Source of the DNA: Oscheius dolichura
Lineage: Eukaryota; Nematoda; Chromadorea; Rhabditida; Rhabditidae
DNA length: 64,000 bases
Direction of reading: 5' to 3'
NCBI GenBank assembly: GCA_932521035.1
Contig: OW051496.1
Location: 2,232,001 to 2,296,000 of the forward strand
Part shown: piece by piece, positions 11,521 through 22,312 of the stretch
Numbering within the stretch: position 1 is the first letter of the stretch
How the letters are laid out: each line of letters starts with the position of its first letter
Translations under genes and position numbers: made by a program
Notes under the pieces: generated by a model
What the model was told of the DNA's origin: nothing
The model's input: only the letters and a program-made list of their open reading frames with translations
Database searches by the model: none

Positions 11521-12063
11521 TTAAATAAAATACCAGAAGTGAACCCTAATGTTTTTTTTCATGACGGGTTGTAGGGGATGGTGCGAAATTTTTTTTAACT
11601 TCTGGAGCCGGAATTTCCCAGGAAAATAATTCTGATACCGAAATCAAAACAGGGGGAGACTACTGCCGGTGCCAGAACCGGACCTGGAATTCCGCCCAAC
11701 TCTTGTGGGAACCATTGGTGGCACCTTGCGCTGGAGGCTTTTTTGTTTTGTCTCGTCTCTCTTTTTGTACAGAAGCTCCTATAAGTTATAGGCCATAAAA
11801 TTTGAGAATAAAATATATTGAAATTCGTAAACGAATTGACAAAAAGAGGACAATCACTATTTTAAAAAGAGAAGACTCAAAGAAACCTTGTGGTTTGATA
11901 GGAGTGGACAATGTAAAATGTACAACGACAACGCTTCTGCTACGGTTGCGTAGCTTTAGATAAGGATCAAAAAACACAAAACACCACATTTTCAACAATT
12001 TTTGAAATGAATCCTCTTGAATAGGAATACTTTAAAGGGAGGGAAAGATTTATTTGTAGGGGA
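11521..12063. other. Non-coding 3' flank of the Kelch gene
   Basis: No exon is recognised. It contains the left member (11841-11905) of an inverted repeat pair that brackets the Kelch gene. Confidence 0.5.
11841..11905. repeat. Inverted repeat, left arm around Kelch gene
   Basis: About 65 bp (including aaaccttgtggtttga) recur in reverse complement at 13390-13457 (tcaaaccacaaggttt) with about 90% identity by eye. The two arms enclose the Kelch gene and about 1.5 kb in total. Confidence 0.8.
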
Positions 12064-13197
12064 TTACTCTGTGAAATTAGAAAGGATATCAGCCAAATGG
12101 CGGGGAATAACAATTGAAGACATTTCACTGCACACATTGGGAAGCTGGGGACCCTCTCTCCAGCTTTTTCCATTAAATATTTCAGTTTTATCGAGATCTT
12201 TGTCTGTGTCATTATATCCTCCAATTACAAAAATCTCATTGTCAAGGACTGCTGCAGAAAAGCTATTTCGAGGTTGTTTCATTGGCGGCAGTTCTTTCCA
12301 TGTTCCTTTTCCTTCTAGATTACTCACTTCCCGTACAGTATTGACATCTGTATTTCCATCACCACCTCCCATTAAAATGAGATTATTTCCATAAGAAACG
12401 AGAGAATGATGAAAAAGAGGTGTTGGCATATCATTCATCTCCGTCCAGACACCACTCTCCGGGTCGAAACATTCCACACTTTTCAAACAATTCGAACCAT
12501 CATCTCCACCACAGACGATGAATTTGCCATTATGAACTGCTGCAGCTGCACTTTCTCGCAAATATTTCATGTCCCTAAAATATTGATTAGCGCTGATTGA
12601 GCCTTGTATCAGATGTTGTATCATCTCGTTTGAGAGACGAAGCGGCCGTTGGAAACCGAACAGAAGAGAAAAAAGGGGAAAGTATTGAACTCACGGCATT
12701 TTAATCCATTTGTTCTCCTTTGGATCATATCTTTCCACACTTTTCAAGTAGCTGCTTAGATTCCATCCTCCAAATACCCAAATGTATCCATTCCATTCCA
12801 CACTACTATTTGTAAAACACAGCCGCCCCTCATTCATATCTGCCAATCGTATCCATTTCAATGTTTTGTTATCCAATTTGTATAATTCTTTCTCCATCTT
12901 GTAACCACCGAATATATAGATCTCTCCATCCAGATATACTGCACCTCCACTAAAATGTTTCGGTAATTTCAATGCCAATTTGATCCATTTGTCTTGTTTC
13001 AAAATGACCATTTCATCACTCCTATTACCATTTTTATATCCTCCAAGGACTAAAATCTAAAAGAATGTTAATTATTCTATTCCCCAATACCCCACCGTCC
13101 CCTTATCCACTTGTCCTGGAATCAATTGTCCTTTTTCTTCCAAAGGAACGGGTCTCGCCAGGATTGTAAGATGATCTTCACTTTGTTTTCCCTCCAT
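12064..13197 (-). CDS. Kelch-repeat propeller protein without a kinase domain
   Basis: ATG at 13197 starts a short exon (MEGKQSEDHLTIL). It splices in phase 0 to an exon beginning ILVLGGYKNG, equivalent to the ILVVGG start of the Kelch part of the kinase-Kelch genes. Two exons then encode about six Kelch blades, with motifs GEIYIFGGY, GYIWVFGGW, KSVERYDP, KFIVCGGDD, SVECFDPESGVW, NLILMGGGD and EIFVIGGYN. The end is DILSNFTE. Kelch propellers bind protein partners; many animal ones are Cul3 adaptors, but no BTB or BACK domain is present here. The gene lies on the opposite strand to the kinases and between inverted repeats. All blades read open, so it looks intact. It may be an escaped Kelch module or the ancestral partner that was fused. 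Confidence 0.88.
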
Positions 13198-13930
13198 CCT
13201 TCCAACTAAACATTAGTAACACTGAAAAGTATTAGATCTGGCTGACTTTTGTGAGAAATCTCTGCGATGCCCTCGGAGCGGGTGTGTGATTCAACCGTTT
13301 TCTTAAAAAGTGCAGTGGTTTGATTCTTCAAATTATCGTTCCCTTTTTGTACATTTCTCCCCTTTCCCCACTATCGCCCTCTTTTTGTACATTCCTGTCA
13401 AACCACAAGGTTTCTTTGAGTTTTCTCTTTTTAAAATAGTGATTGTCCTCTTTGTACATGGTCACAACGCCATGTTTCTGTCGCCAGTGTATGTTCTTAT
13501 CGACTGCCCGACAGTCAATAGTTGGAACCACTCTTTTCTCATTTCTCCTTTTTTTATTTTGATAGAAATTTATTGTCAAAAAGTATAAGGCGAATAAGTT
13601 TGAATGAAAAGTTATAAAGTATGCGTACCAGTTTCATTAGCCTAAATTTATTTTGGTTAATGCGACTGCCGGAATTTGCTTACCTGGTAGGTAACTATAA
13701 ATTTACTCCTAGGGTAGTAAGTTCCGCCTGTTGGTAAAAAGTAAGTCTCTCTCTCTCTTTCTCTCTTGTTACTGGTGAGAAACGTTCAATTCTTTTCTGT
13801 TTAACTCGGTCTCCCGCCTTCCCGTCCCTCTTATCAGTTGCACACTTACCCTTCTCGCCATTTGCTTCTCTCTACTCCCATTCAACTAACAAGAAACCCT
13901 ATAGATCCAAACTAGCCACTCTCACCCGTC
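13198..13930. other. Divergent intergenic region, Kelch(-)/RING(+)
   Basis: This should hold the 5' regions of both divergently transcribed genes. It includes the right inverted-repeat arm at 13390-13457 and a (tc)n stretch at about 13746-13768. No exon is seen. Confidence 0.5.
13390..13457. repeat. Inverted repeat, right arm around Kelch gene
   Basis: Reverse complement of 11841-11905; the centre reads tcaaaccacaaggtttctt. It lies about 190 bp upstream of the Kelch start codon. Confidence 0.8.
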
Positions 13931-15060
13931 ATGCCTTCTTCCGAGTGCCCAATTTGTTTCACCGACTATGGTCAGTTTTTCTTTTTTTCTTTGGATTATT
14001 GTAATTAAAATATCCAGATACCGGCCAGCATAAGATAATGAATGGCTCTTGTGGTCATTCCCTCTGCCTGGAATGTTGTTCTCATCTTGTCGAGGCTACA
14101 TGTCCGTTTTGTAAGCGTACAAAATCTTTTTCTAATGCGGCTCCAAATTATCTCGCGATGGGTGAGAAAAGTCCTAGCCATCAATTAATTTTATAGTTTT
14201 TAGAAATGTTAACCACCTCTCCAACCGGTTCTAATACTGTCAATGCATCGCCGTTAACACAAGAAACGGTCGATGAAATTATAACTCAAGTGACAAAAGC
14301 GTTGATTGATAGAACGGATGCCAGTGTCCATAGAAATAAAGACAGTCCGATGCACGCTCACGGGTCAAACTCAAGAAATACACATACTGGGAATATAGAA
14401 GGTTTAGCGCTAGAGAGGCAGCAAATCAGAGAGGAAGAGAACAGACGACAGGAGGAAAAGGAAAGGCAACGAAAAGAGGAGGAGCGAAGACGACGACGAG
14501 CAGGGAAGAGGCTATTGCAACAACGAGAACGCGAAGAAGAGGAAAGGCAACGAAAAGAGGAGGAGGAGCGAAGACGAAGACGAGAGCGCTTAGCCACAAC
14601 GATCCTCGCTATTGTGAGCGCAATCTTCTTAGTCGCATCCATAAGCGACCTAATTGTTGGACTCACCTTTGTCTCGGTTGATTATAGACATGGAAATAAT
14701 GTAACCCACCTGGTCGCTTGTATTGTTGATGTGAGTTTCTTAATTTTAAAGTTATACAACACCTTTGTTTAGATGAGCCTCTACTTGTTTCTCCTCATTG
14801 CTGCTCTCATACGCAAGTGTAAAATGCAGAAGCTAGAGACTGAGATAGAGTCTCAGACGCGGCAGTATCAGAACAGGCGAACCTTACAGAGAAACTATCG
14901 CAGGAGGGGGGAGGCAGCGCAAGCAGGTTGGAGCGAATGTCCTATAGGAACAGCGGTGTCCGAAAAAAAGACGAAATCAATACAGGCGTTCGAGGTCAAT
15001 GAAAACCGGCGTTTGATGGCTTATTGCATATACGTCGCTTGGTCGAGAGCTCTCGAATGA
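13931..15060 (+). CDS. RING-finger, coiled-coil, two-span membrane protein (probable E3 ligase)
   Basis: ATG at 13931 gives MPSSECPICFTDY. After a 47-bp intron the RING continues through GSCGHSLCLECC to CPFC, completing a C3HC4-type zinc pattern within about 45 residues. RING domains recruit ubiquitin-charged E2 enzymes. A third exon from about 14205 has a polar linker, then a long Arg/Glu-rich helix (RQEEKERQRKEEERRRRR, repeated), and a hydrophobic span TILAIVSAIFLVASI. A phase-compatible intron (about 14731-14772) leads to a second span, MSLYLFLLIAALI, and a charged tail ending SRALE. The cytosolic RING and coiled coil are probably anchored to a membrane. The last exon overlaps one arm of a palindrome, and the two membrane exons are partly duplicated at 15.5 kb. 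Confidence 0.8.
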
Positions 15061-15190
15061 AACTTGGCAAAATCTCAGTTTTTTCGCGACTTTCAAAAAA
15101 CCATCGGGCACCTGTATTGATTTCGTCTTTTTTTCGGACGTCCGTTCTGATATTTGAAACCCTCGGACTCCGCTTTTCCTATAGGACGGC
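14938..15190. repeat. Palindrome overlapping the last RING exon
   Basis: The segment around 14940-15000 (cctataggaa, aaaaaagacgaaatcaataca) recurs inverted at about 15110-15190 (tgtattgatttcgtctttttttc, tttcctatagga). It probably arose by inverted duplication of the exon end. Confidence 0.75.
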
Positions 15191-15544
15191 TCTCCTGGGA
15201 TATAACGAATGTTGGTGTCTTTTTCATTGTGGCCAATAATATCTTCACCTTCTACCTTACCATTTTTTGGATCTTCAATGGTTTCAGTTGGCCGATTACG
15301 ATTGATTTCAGTTGGTTTTTCCTTCCTCCCCGGTTTCCAAACGCTAAATTTCAGTAAGCAGGGGAGTATTGTTTCCTTTCATATTCGTGATTGGCATCGG
15401 TATCAGCGTATACATTTATATATCCGATACAGTCAGTGCTCTTTTCTTTCTTTTTTATTTTTATTCAAGTCTAAATCATTCTACATTTATTTTAATTTAG
15501 ATAAACGGAAAAAAAACTTCAGCCAGGGATCTGGTTCATTGCGT

Positions 15545-15910
15545 TGAGCGCAATCTTCTTAGCCGTATCCATAAGCGACCTAATTGTTGGGTTCACCTCC
15601 GGTTCGGCTGATTACAGCAGTGGAAAAAATGTAGTCCCTCTGGTCGCCTGTATGGTTGATGTGAGTTTCTTAATTTTAAAGTTAGACATTTGAAAGTTTC
15701 GCTTAGATCCTCGTCTACCTGTTTCTTATCATTGCTGGTCTCTTACGCGAGAAGGTATTGCAGAATTTTGGTTACTTACTCGTTCCGGTCAATATTGTCT
15801 TTACTCTCATTCTTATCATTTTTTGCATCTTCAGTAGTTACAGTTGTTCGCTTACGATTGATTTCAGTTGGTTTTTCCTTCCTCCCCGGCTTCCAAACAC
15901 TAAATTTCAG
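15545..15910 (+). pseudogene. Partial tandem duplicate of the RING gene's membrane exons
   Basis: Bases 15545-15760 repeat the membrane-span exon and the following exon (agcgcaatcttcttag, cataagcgacctaattgttgg, the same gtgagtttcttaa intron) from 14610-14810, with substitutions. No RING or coiled-coil exon precedes them. Bases 15836-15913 repeat 15279-15358 (gattgatttcagttggtttttcc). I see no start or complete gene, so this is a truncated copy. Confidence 0.7.
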
Positions 15911-16506
15911 TAAGCAGAGGAGTAGTGCTTGCTGTTGCAGTCACCATGTGCAGCTGTGTCTGTTATTTTTTTGTAAAGAAGTCATAGAAAAGTATCTTCG
16001 AATACAAAGACGAAAAGAAACAATTCACATCAACTTCAATACACCGTCCTCCCCATCCTTGCCAGTTATTTCTGTATTATTCAACAAATATATTCATTTG
16101 TTTTGTCAATATAAACCTTTCAAAGTACTGCAATTCTTTTCTAATTCACAAATATTTTCGGGATACGAGGTGGTTCTAATTGAATTCGATTGAATTCGAG
16201 CCTTGTCGAATGAAATGAGGAGGCGGTACTAATTAGGCAGTACAAAGTTTAGCGGAAGGAATTCGCTTACGAATTCGACACGCAGACTCAAAATGGTAAC
16301 TTTGTCAAGGTACTCGATGCTCTAGCCGTTCTATCTGTCATTATTCACTTCTACACTATGTACTGCGTCGTTTTTCGAGGATGCGAGAACTTATTTCCGC
16401 GCCCCTTGGACATAAGTTCTCACCGTTCCAGTTTCACTATTCTTCTTTATATTTGTGTTATTTTCAGCGGATAACCCCACCCCCTCCCTGAATTCCTTGT
16501 GGTTTT

Positions 16507-16640
16507 TGCTTGTGTTACGAGGCTGTCTGTAATGGGAAGATCTACGTTTCTGGAGGACGTACAGAACAGGTTGACAGATCAAAAAGTGTAGTGTTCTTGG
16601 AAAGTGGCGTATGGAATGAATTTGGCCGAATATGCGCGGA
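16507..16640 (+). pseudogene. Kelch-blade relic
   Basis: The run gtctgtaatgggaagatcta...ggcgtatggaatgaatttgg matches 26464-26575 of the 23.7 kb kinase-Kelch gene (one blade, encoding CNGKIYVCGG) with substitutions. The match breaks at both ends. It is an isolated blade and evidence that a further Kelch gene once lay here. Confidence 0.75.
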
Positions 16641-16784
16641 ATGTTGATCGAGCTCTTGTTACGGCTAACAAGTGTAAGTGCTTGCCTCCACTGTTTTTTA
16701 CCTAATTTTTAGTCGAGGAGAGGAACTTTGGCCGTCAGCGTTTCTGCTTCTCTAACTGTCTGCTTTTGACCATCGGATTAGAAC

Positions 16785-16850
16785 AGACGACAGGTCTGAC
16801 GGACAGACAGACAGACAGAGATCTGCCCATTATTAGGGTAGGATATTATC
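16785..16850. repeat. Repeat end with gacagacagacag and attattagggtagga
   Basis: gacagacagacagacagagatctgcc followed by cattattagggtagga recurs at 20450-20513 on the same strand and at 51236-51297 inverted. The shared boundary suggests the terminus of an unidentified element. Confidence 0.6.
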
Positions 16851-16949
16851 TCTTTGTGATACGTAGTTCTTTGAGAAACGTATATTATCCTCGTGTTTCC
16901 CAGATTTGCCCTTTTCGTGTGTTTGGGCTTGAAATCTTAATCAATAGTC

Positions 16950-17045
16950 CACCAGTTAACCTGGATGCAGATATAAAAAGCAGCCATAACTGACGGCTGA
17001 GGAGCAAAGCCGAAAATGCCCCCTCTGTAGGCCTTCATAACATTA
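16950..17045 (-). pseudogene. F-box-gene exon relic
   Basis: On the minus strand this reads FGFAPQPSVMAAFYICIQ followed by a gttaa donor. It parallels VGSAPPPPVMADFYFCLQ plus gttaatttt in the F-box gene at 8.4-10.0 kb. No other exon of that gene is found here. Confidence 0.55.
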
Positions 17046-17207
17046 GTTTCTTTCCAATTTTATTTCCTGTAAAATTAAGCAGAAAAATACAACTTTTCAG
17101 CAGATCTCAAAGTTTGAAAACTTTGCGTCATCAACTATGATAACTACGCCTGACGGTATCACCATATTTCATAATCCATATTTGGTGATCTGCCATTTTC
17201 AGGGAAA

Positions 17208-18631
17208 ATGGTGTCTTCTTATTCCATGCTTTGTTTTCGAATTGAGAAGTGTCTTTATAATGGGACTAACAGCCTCGTCCAAAAGGGCTATGACAAAGAT
17301 AATCGGTTAGTTGTTTTCGCCGTATATTATGCCGCGTCGCGAAGCTTTTCCGGATTCAATTTGGTTTAGCTCCGTTGTAGTCAAACAGTTCACCTGCCAG
17401 GATCATTATGGCCAATGGGAAATCGATTTGCTTATAAGGGTAGGAGTCTAAATAACGGGGGAGCGACATTTTTAGCATTCTCACATGGAGCAATAAGCAT
17501 CTTGGGAGTAATTTGGGATGGGACGGTAGACGACCTGGGTGTAAATCGAATTTATTCCGGCTACGTCATGGAGTACATGGCACTCGGCAGTCTTCATAAC
17601 GGTTCGGTCGTTTTATTTAACTAAAAACAAGGATTTTCAGAAATTTATAACCTTTCAAAAGAATACAACATGAAACGGGCATATCAATGGATTCAGCAAA
17701 TCGGTTTGGCTCTACACTATTTACACAAAAACGGCATAGTTCACCGGGATGTCAAGCCTAGAAAGTAACTAATTTTCTTTTTTATTTACAGATTTATTCA
17801 GCGTTCTGTTAGCCACAATAGATCACCTAAAATTGGGGGATTTCGGGACGGCCAGGAAACTTTCTGGAAGAAATACTAACACATCAGGGTAGGTCTTGTT
17901 ATCCTAGACTCTTTCTAGGTATATTTGTTCCAGTTGTATTGGTACAGACTGCTATATAGCGCCAGAAGTTGTCACCTCAAATGATTACGGCCCGCCAGCT
18001 GATATCTACTCTTATGGAGTCACTATTTGGGAAATTATACACAGAAAGTAGCCCTATTGACATGTTTGACGTATATAACCCTCGTAGACATCCAGTGGAT
18101 CATATAATCGTGAGGGGAGATAGTCAGCAAAACAGTTGTATTGATCTGCCTACCGATGTAACTAAAATGGAAGAGAAAATGTCTACTCTTTTGAGAAGGT
18201 CTGCTATTTTAGAGACAGGAATTTTAAAAAAATGGTATTTTAGATGTTGGCACTCTTCAGTCGCGGTGAGGCCGACAGTAAAGAAAATTGTCCAATCGTT
18301 CGGGGGGAGAATTTCGGAAAAGCTAAAGGACAACCACATTATTGCAATTATCTCGCAAGAACTAAAGGACTACGACATGGGTGTAATTGGTCAATACCCC
18401 CACGTATCCCCATGGATGAGGCATATAGTTCCCAGTTTTAAAAAATACGATGAGAGAAACAAGTATCAAAGAGAGGGCTTCAAAAAAGAAAAAAAACGAG
18501 GATTCGCCATGGCGGCGGGGGGAACTATCAGGTGCGTAATCTTACCTCTTTACTTACCCAATTCAGCTATTTCTAAATTTGTTCCGAACGATCAACTGAT
18601 CGATCGGAACGGTAGTGGATTTATCCTCTGA
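17208..18631 (+). pseudogene. Protein kinase, probably decaying copy
   Basis: Exons from ATG 17208 (MVSSYSMLC) lack a proper glycine loop (YNGTNSLVQKG), then give SVVVKQF. In the next exon (from about 17477) the segment equivalent to HSHEHVIRLLG carries a frame change: the frame that reads HSH hits TAA, while the frame that reads LGVIWDG is different. Downstream the kinase looks intact: GYVMEYMALGSLHN, HRDVKPR(N), GDFGTARKLS, DCYIAPEVV, YGVTIWEIIHRK, and a late C-lobe CWHSSVAVRPTV. A long tail follows that ends in a basic KKEKKRG stretch. It is closest to the 3.7 kb kinase. The degraded P-loop and frame break together suggest a pseudogene, although an unusual splice could rescue the frame. 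Confidence 0.6.
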
Positions 18632-18749
18632 AATTTTGGTGGACGACTAAGTTTCACTACCATCTGTCATCTCAACTTCTTTTTGAAAGGATCAATATTG
18701 TGAGTTTATTTTTATTTTTTTTTGGTAAAAATGGTGAAAAATGTTCCAG

Positions 18750-19610
18750 GACAAAAATAACCAACAGGGATGGGAAGCCCCGCCTCGAATTCCTCATCCG
18801 CAGCGCTTCCTTGTAGCGGAGGAAATTATCAAGCTTTTGACCTTCGTCCAGGCAAAAACATTAACTTTGCACAAGTCGGACGGCTTGGATCTCTACCAAA
18901 GGACCGTTCTCACTGCGTTTGAGAGCTTCAAATTCAAGATTCTTCGCTTCCGTTACGACTACGACATGCAGGTGCCTTCCTTTGCTCACATCGATGAGCT
19001 AAAGGTCGACTGGCACTCGTTAGAGGGACTGGAAGCGCAATGTTGGGAAGAGGACATTCACTGGAGATATAAGGAACTGATTACGGTGGGAAAATAAGCA
19101 TTTTTATCTTTTGTAAGCCGAAAAATGACCAAAATTTACAGCGATGGGAATACGGCCAAACCAGCTTGAAATATTTACAACTTCACTCGTCCAATGGTCT
19201 CTCGGAAGACTTCCAGGACCCCGGAATTCTCCTACAAATGCCTGCTGTAAGTATTCTTCCCCCCACTGCTAATTTTTTCCTGTTTTTAGTACAGAGATCG
19301 TGACACCTTCCGTTATATCCATTCCGTATCGAATAACCGTTGGGCAATCACCTATTGCTGTCTGCATTCCAATAGCTTCTTCTTCCATGATATTTCTGAC
19401 TGTGACGACTGTGATTGTCAGACGGAATTCTGCTTCAAGAAACTGTTGGAATCCCTCTCGCTGCGTGTGGAGTGGAGTGACGCCGTGGATTGGAGACCTG
19501 TGGTGGATGAATGGAATGAGAAGAACGACCGGACGATGGAAGAGCTGGGAGCGCTTCTGAAAGCTCTTTTGGAACCACACCATGTGAGGCTCGACATCTG
19601 CTGTTGCTAA
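18750..19610 (+). CDS. F-box-associated-like protein, C-terminal part
   Basis: Three exons read open from the acceptor at 18749. The first (DKNNQQGWEAPPRIPHPQRF onward) includes TFVQAKTLTLHKSDG and KILRFRYDYDM. The second begins RWEYGQTSLKYLQLHSSNG. The third begins YRDRDTFRYIH and ends LDICCC with the stop at 19608. Short beta/leucine-rich stretches and the W-x-x-G-x-x-x-L-K-Y-L-x-L pattern resemble the F-box-associated region of nematode F-box proteins (recalled family pattern, not searched). No F-box and no clear start exon are visible upstream; the kinase tail ends about 120 bp before. It may use a missed small first exon or be truncated. Confidence 0.5.
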
Positions 19611-21139
19611 CTGTTCAACGAGTAAATAAAAACCCGATATGTTCTTCTAATAAGTTCTTTATTTCATTATTTTGAGGAGAAAGGAGAGAAATAATGGACG
19701 GCAAGGCAGTTTTGAAAATTGTAACCACGTTAACGTTTCTCCTTTGTATTCTTTTACAAAAAAAAATGAGAAAACCATCGATGAATACTTGCAGTTTGCT
19801 ACACATGTGACCAAGCATTTATTTGCGTTTGATGCTGAATCTCTCACCGCCCCACCAAAAACCCTTTTTAATAGCGCAACACGCTTTTCAAAGTGTCCTC
19901 TCTCTCCTGATAACAGGGGTCGATAAAGACTTCCGAGTGCCTTATTTCCCACTTGTTTATTGTTTTCTCTCTTATTTCAACTGTTCAAATTGCACAAAGA
20001 ACGAAAACTTATGCGGTCTCTGTAAGAATCGAGAAAGGTCGCGGGGGCATTCTGCCATCTCAGAATGACTTCTACCTTACAACGTGTTAGACTACCTGAC
20101 TCAGTTTTCACGCTGATCACGAATATCATAGTCAAAATTCCTGAAACGCGATTTTGAATCCTTCTTTAAAATTTCGACGCCGATAACATTAACTTTTTTA
20201 TTTTCTATTGGACCACCATATTTATATAACTTATTGGAACCACCTGAATGAGCTGAGTTTGGTGACAGAAGAATTTTTTCGATTTGAGCAAAGTTTAGTG
20301 GAGAAAACCCCGATTTTATGCAAAAACTAGTATACCTCCGGCGGCCTTTGGCCGCGTTGAGATTAGTTTATATCGGTCGAACAACATTTGACAGTCGAGT
20401 AAGACCTGACGGTCGAAACTTTCTGCTTCTCTCGTTTTCGACCGTCGAACTGAACAAACGACAGGTCTTACAGACAGACACACAGAGATCTGCCTATTAT
20501 TAGGGTAGGATCTTCACTTTTTCGTTAAAATTCTCGGCCAGGTGAAAAATTTACCGGTTGTACCACTTTTTCGACACGTGCATTGTATTCCTCAGCATTT
20601 TCTGATATACGGACCACCAGAAAATAAAGAAGAACGGGCGGCGTGACTGCCCTTTTATCGCTTGGAAGTTTGGGACGTGCGACATTACTTCCGCGGAAGC
20701 ACACCCCAAAAACTATATTTAAAAGTTTTTAGTTGAAAGCTCGTTGCTAAAAACGGGTTTACTTGTTCTGTGGATCTTTGAAGAAAATTAACCTGTAGAG
20801 AGAAATAAAAATCACTGGCGGTGGCGGAGCTGAGCATGTGATCACGGGGCGCTTTGTTTGCGCTCCATGCTGAATTTCGCACTGCTTTCAACCACTGATC
20901 ATTTTCTATTTCCTGACTGCTTTATTAGCAAACCATTGCAGAATGTCTTTTCACCCGATCTCAAACTAGGTGAACCCTGAAACCACCCATTCGCGTAGTT
21001 TGTTTTCCAAAGTGCTTCCTTCTCCCTGATACAGGGGTCGACAAACACTTCCGAGTGCCTCATTTCTCCCTTGTTTATTTTTTCCTCTTTTTTCAACTGA
21101 TCATAAGGAACAAAAACTTAATTTCAGTTGAAAGCTCGT
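19611..21139. other. Gene-poor stretch upstream of the coiled-coil kinase
   Basis: Contains two related blocks (19.91-19.98 and 21.03-21.09 kb) with aggggtcga, a-aaacacttccgagtgcc and cttgttta, like the block upstream of the 6.1 kb kinase. It also has the gacagaca/attattagggtagga repeat end at 20450-20513 and an F-box-exon relic at 20690-20890. No complete gene is recognised. Confidence 0.45.
20690..20891 (-). pseudogene. F-box-gene exon relic
   Basis: On the minus strand this reads ATASDFYFSLQ followed by the donor gttaattttcttc, the same exon end and donor as FYFCLQ|gttaattttcttc at 8.9 kb. The preceding residues diverge. No neighbouring exons of that gene are present. Confidence 0.55.
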
Positions 21140-22312
21140 ATGCCTTCAGGAAACTTAATCTCCGCTTCCACAGGTGATAATCAGCTAGCAGAAGAACGTT
21201 TAAAAGAAATCAAAAAGCTGAGGGAAGAGCTGAAAGATAAACAAATTCTAGAAGAAGAAAATGCAAAATTGAAGGCAGAATTGAACCAAATCAAAGAAAA
21301 ACGCATGGAGATGGAAGAACCTCTATATTTTGAAATTGATGGTAAGCCCCTTTTATTTGTGTTGGATGGCATTATTCATAGGAAGAACAATTCGTTGTTA
21401 TACTTTATCGAGCCTCAAAGTAGAGAGGGAAAGGAGCATCCTGGGAATAGGATGTTACGGTATTGTGAGCAAGGGCTATGACGAGAAGAATCAGTAGGTG
21501 TATACCCAGTGATATGAAATTACTTTAGATGTGTAGCCGTGAAGGTGTTTTTTAATTTTCAGGACGATATGTCTAAAAGGGAAGTCCAATTTCTGTCGAA
21601 GGTATTACCCAATAGGAAGTTTATTTGCAACATTTGATTACAGCACTCACACACGCATATTGTGCAGTTTTTGGGAGCCGTTCTATATAAGCTTCCAAAC
21701 GGTAACATGGAAACGGAATACATAGGATATGTTATGGAATACCTGGAACTTGGTACCCTTGCTAATGGTTCGTTGCCCCTCTTTTCCGTGTATAAAGAGA
21801 GGATTCAGTGATCCATAACTCTTCAAAGGTGTACAGTATGAAGTCGATTTGCTTGTGGATTAAACAAATTGGCTCGGCTTTACAGTATCTGCATAAAAAT
21901 GGGATGATTCACCGTGATCTGAAACCAAAGAAGTGGGAATTATTTCTATTTCCTTTTACTCTTTTTTTAGCATTCTTCTGGCCGCAATGAACCATCTAAA
22001 ATTGGCCGATTTTGGATTAATCAAGAAGATTTCGGATAAAAAAAACGAAAGTCTTACATCAGGGTAAGTGTTATCTTCTCTACCTCAAAACCTCATATTC
22101 TCCATTACTTCAGGGTTGGAACCGATTTCTATCGGGCTCCGGAAGTATGGTCAAATGATTACGATCAACAGGCGGATATCTATTCCTTTGGTGTCATAAT
22201 ATTGGAGTTAATAACTAGAAAGTATATTTTCTATAACTGCTTTGCTTATTTTGGTTATAGACCCCTACAGGACTCTTTCGAAATTCTGCAAAAAGCATTG
22301 AGGAATGCTTAG
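21140..22312 (+). CDS. Coiled-coil protein kinase, short C-lobe
   Basis: ATG at 21140 (MPSGNLISAS) opens an exon with a strong coiled coil (ERLKEIKKLREELKDKQ, EEENAKLKAELNQIKEK). After a 40-bp intron comes a good glycine loop ILGIGCYGIVSKG, then VAVKVFFNF, HSHTHIVQFLG and GYVMEYLELGTLAN. The catalytic loop HRDLKPKN and ADFGLIKKIS are complete; DFYRAPEV and SFGVIILELITRK follow. The next exon stops at 22310 after PLQDSFEILQKALRNA, before any CWxxxxxxRPS motif, so the last C-lobe helices are missing. An AATAAA-type signal lies at 22422. The N-terminal design matches the 6.1 kb gene; the coiled coil could mediate dimerisation. The catalytic core is complete, but the short C-lobe may make it unstable. 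Confidence 0.75.

Larger units (their letters stand above)
15911..17207. other. Gene-poor stretch with Kelch and F-box relics
   Basis: It contains a Kelch relic at 16507-16640, a GACAGACAGACAG-type repeat end at 16785-16850 and a relic of the F-box-gene exon at about 16950-17040. The longest open frame, at 15690-16193, shows no family motif and crosses the duplicated segment. Nothing else is recognised. Confidence 0.5.

Noticed and set aside
14358..14666. Ser/Arg-rich minus-strand protein
   Set aside because: Antisense of the Arg/Glu-rich coiled coil of the RING gene.
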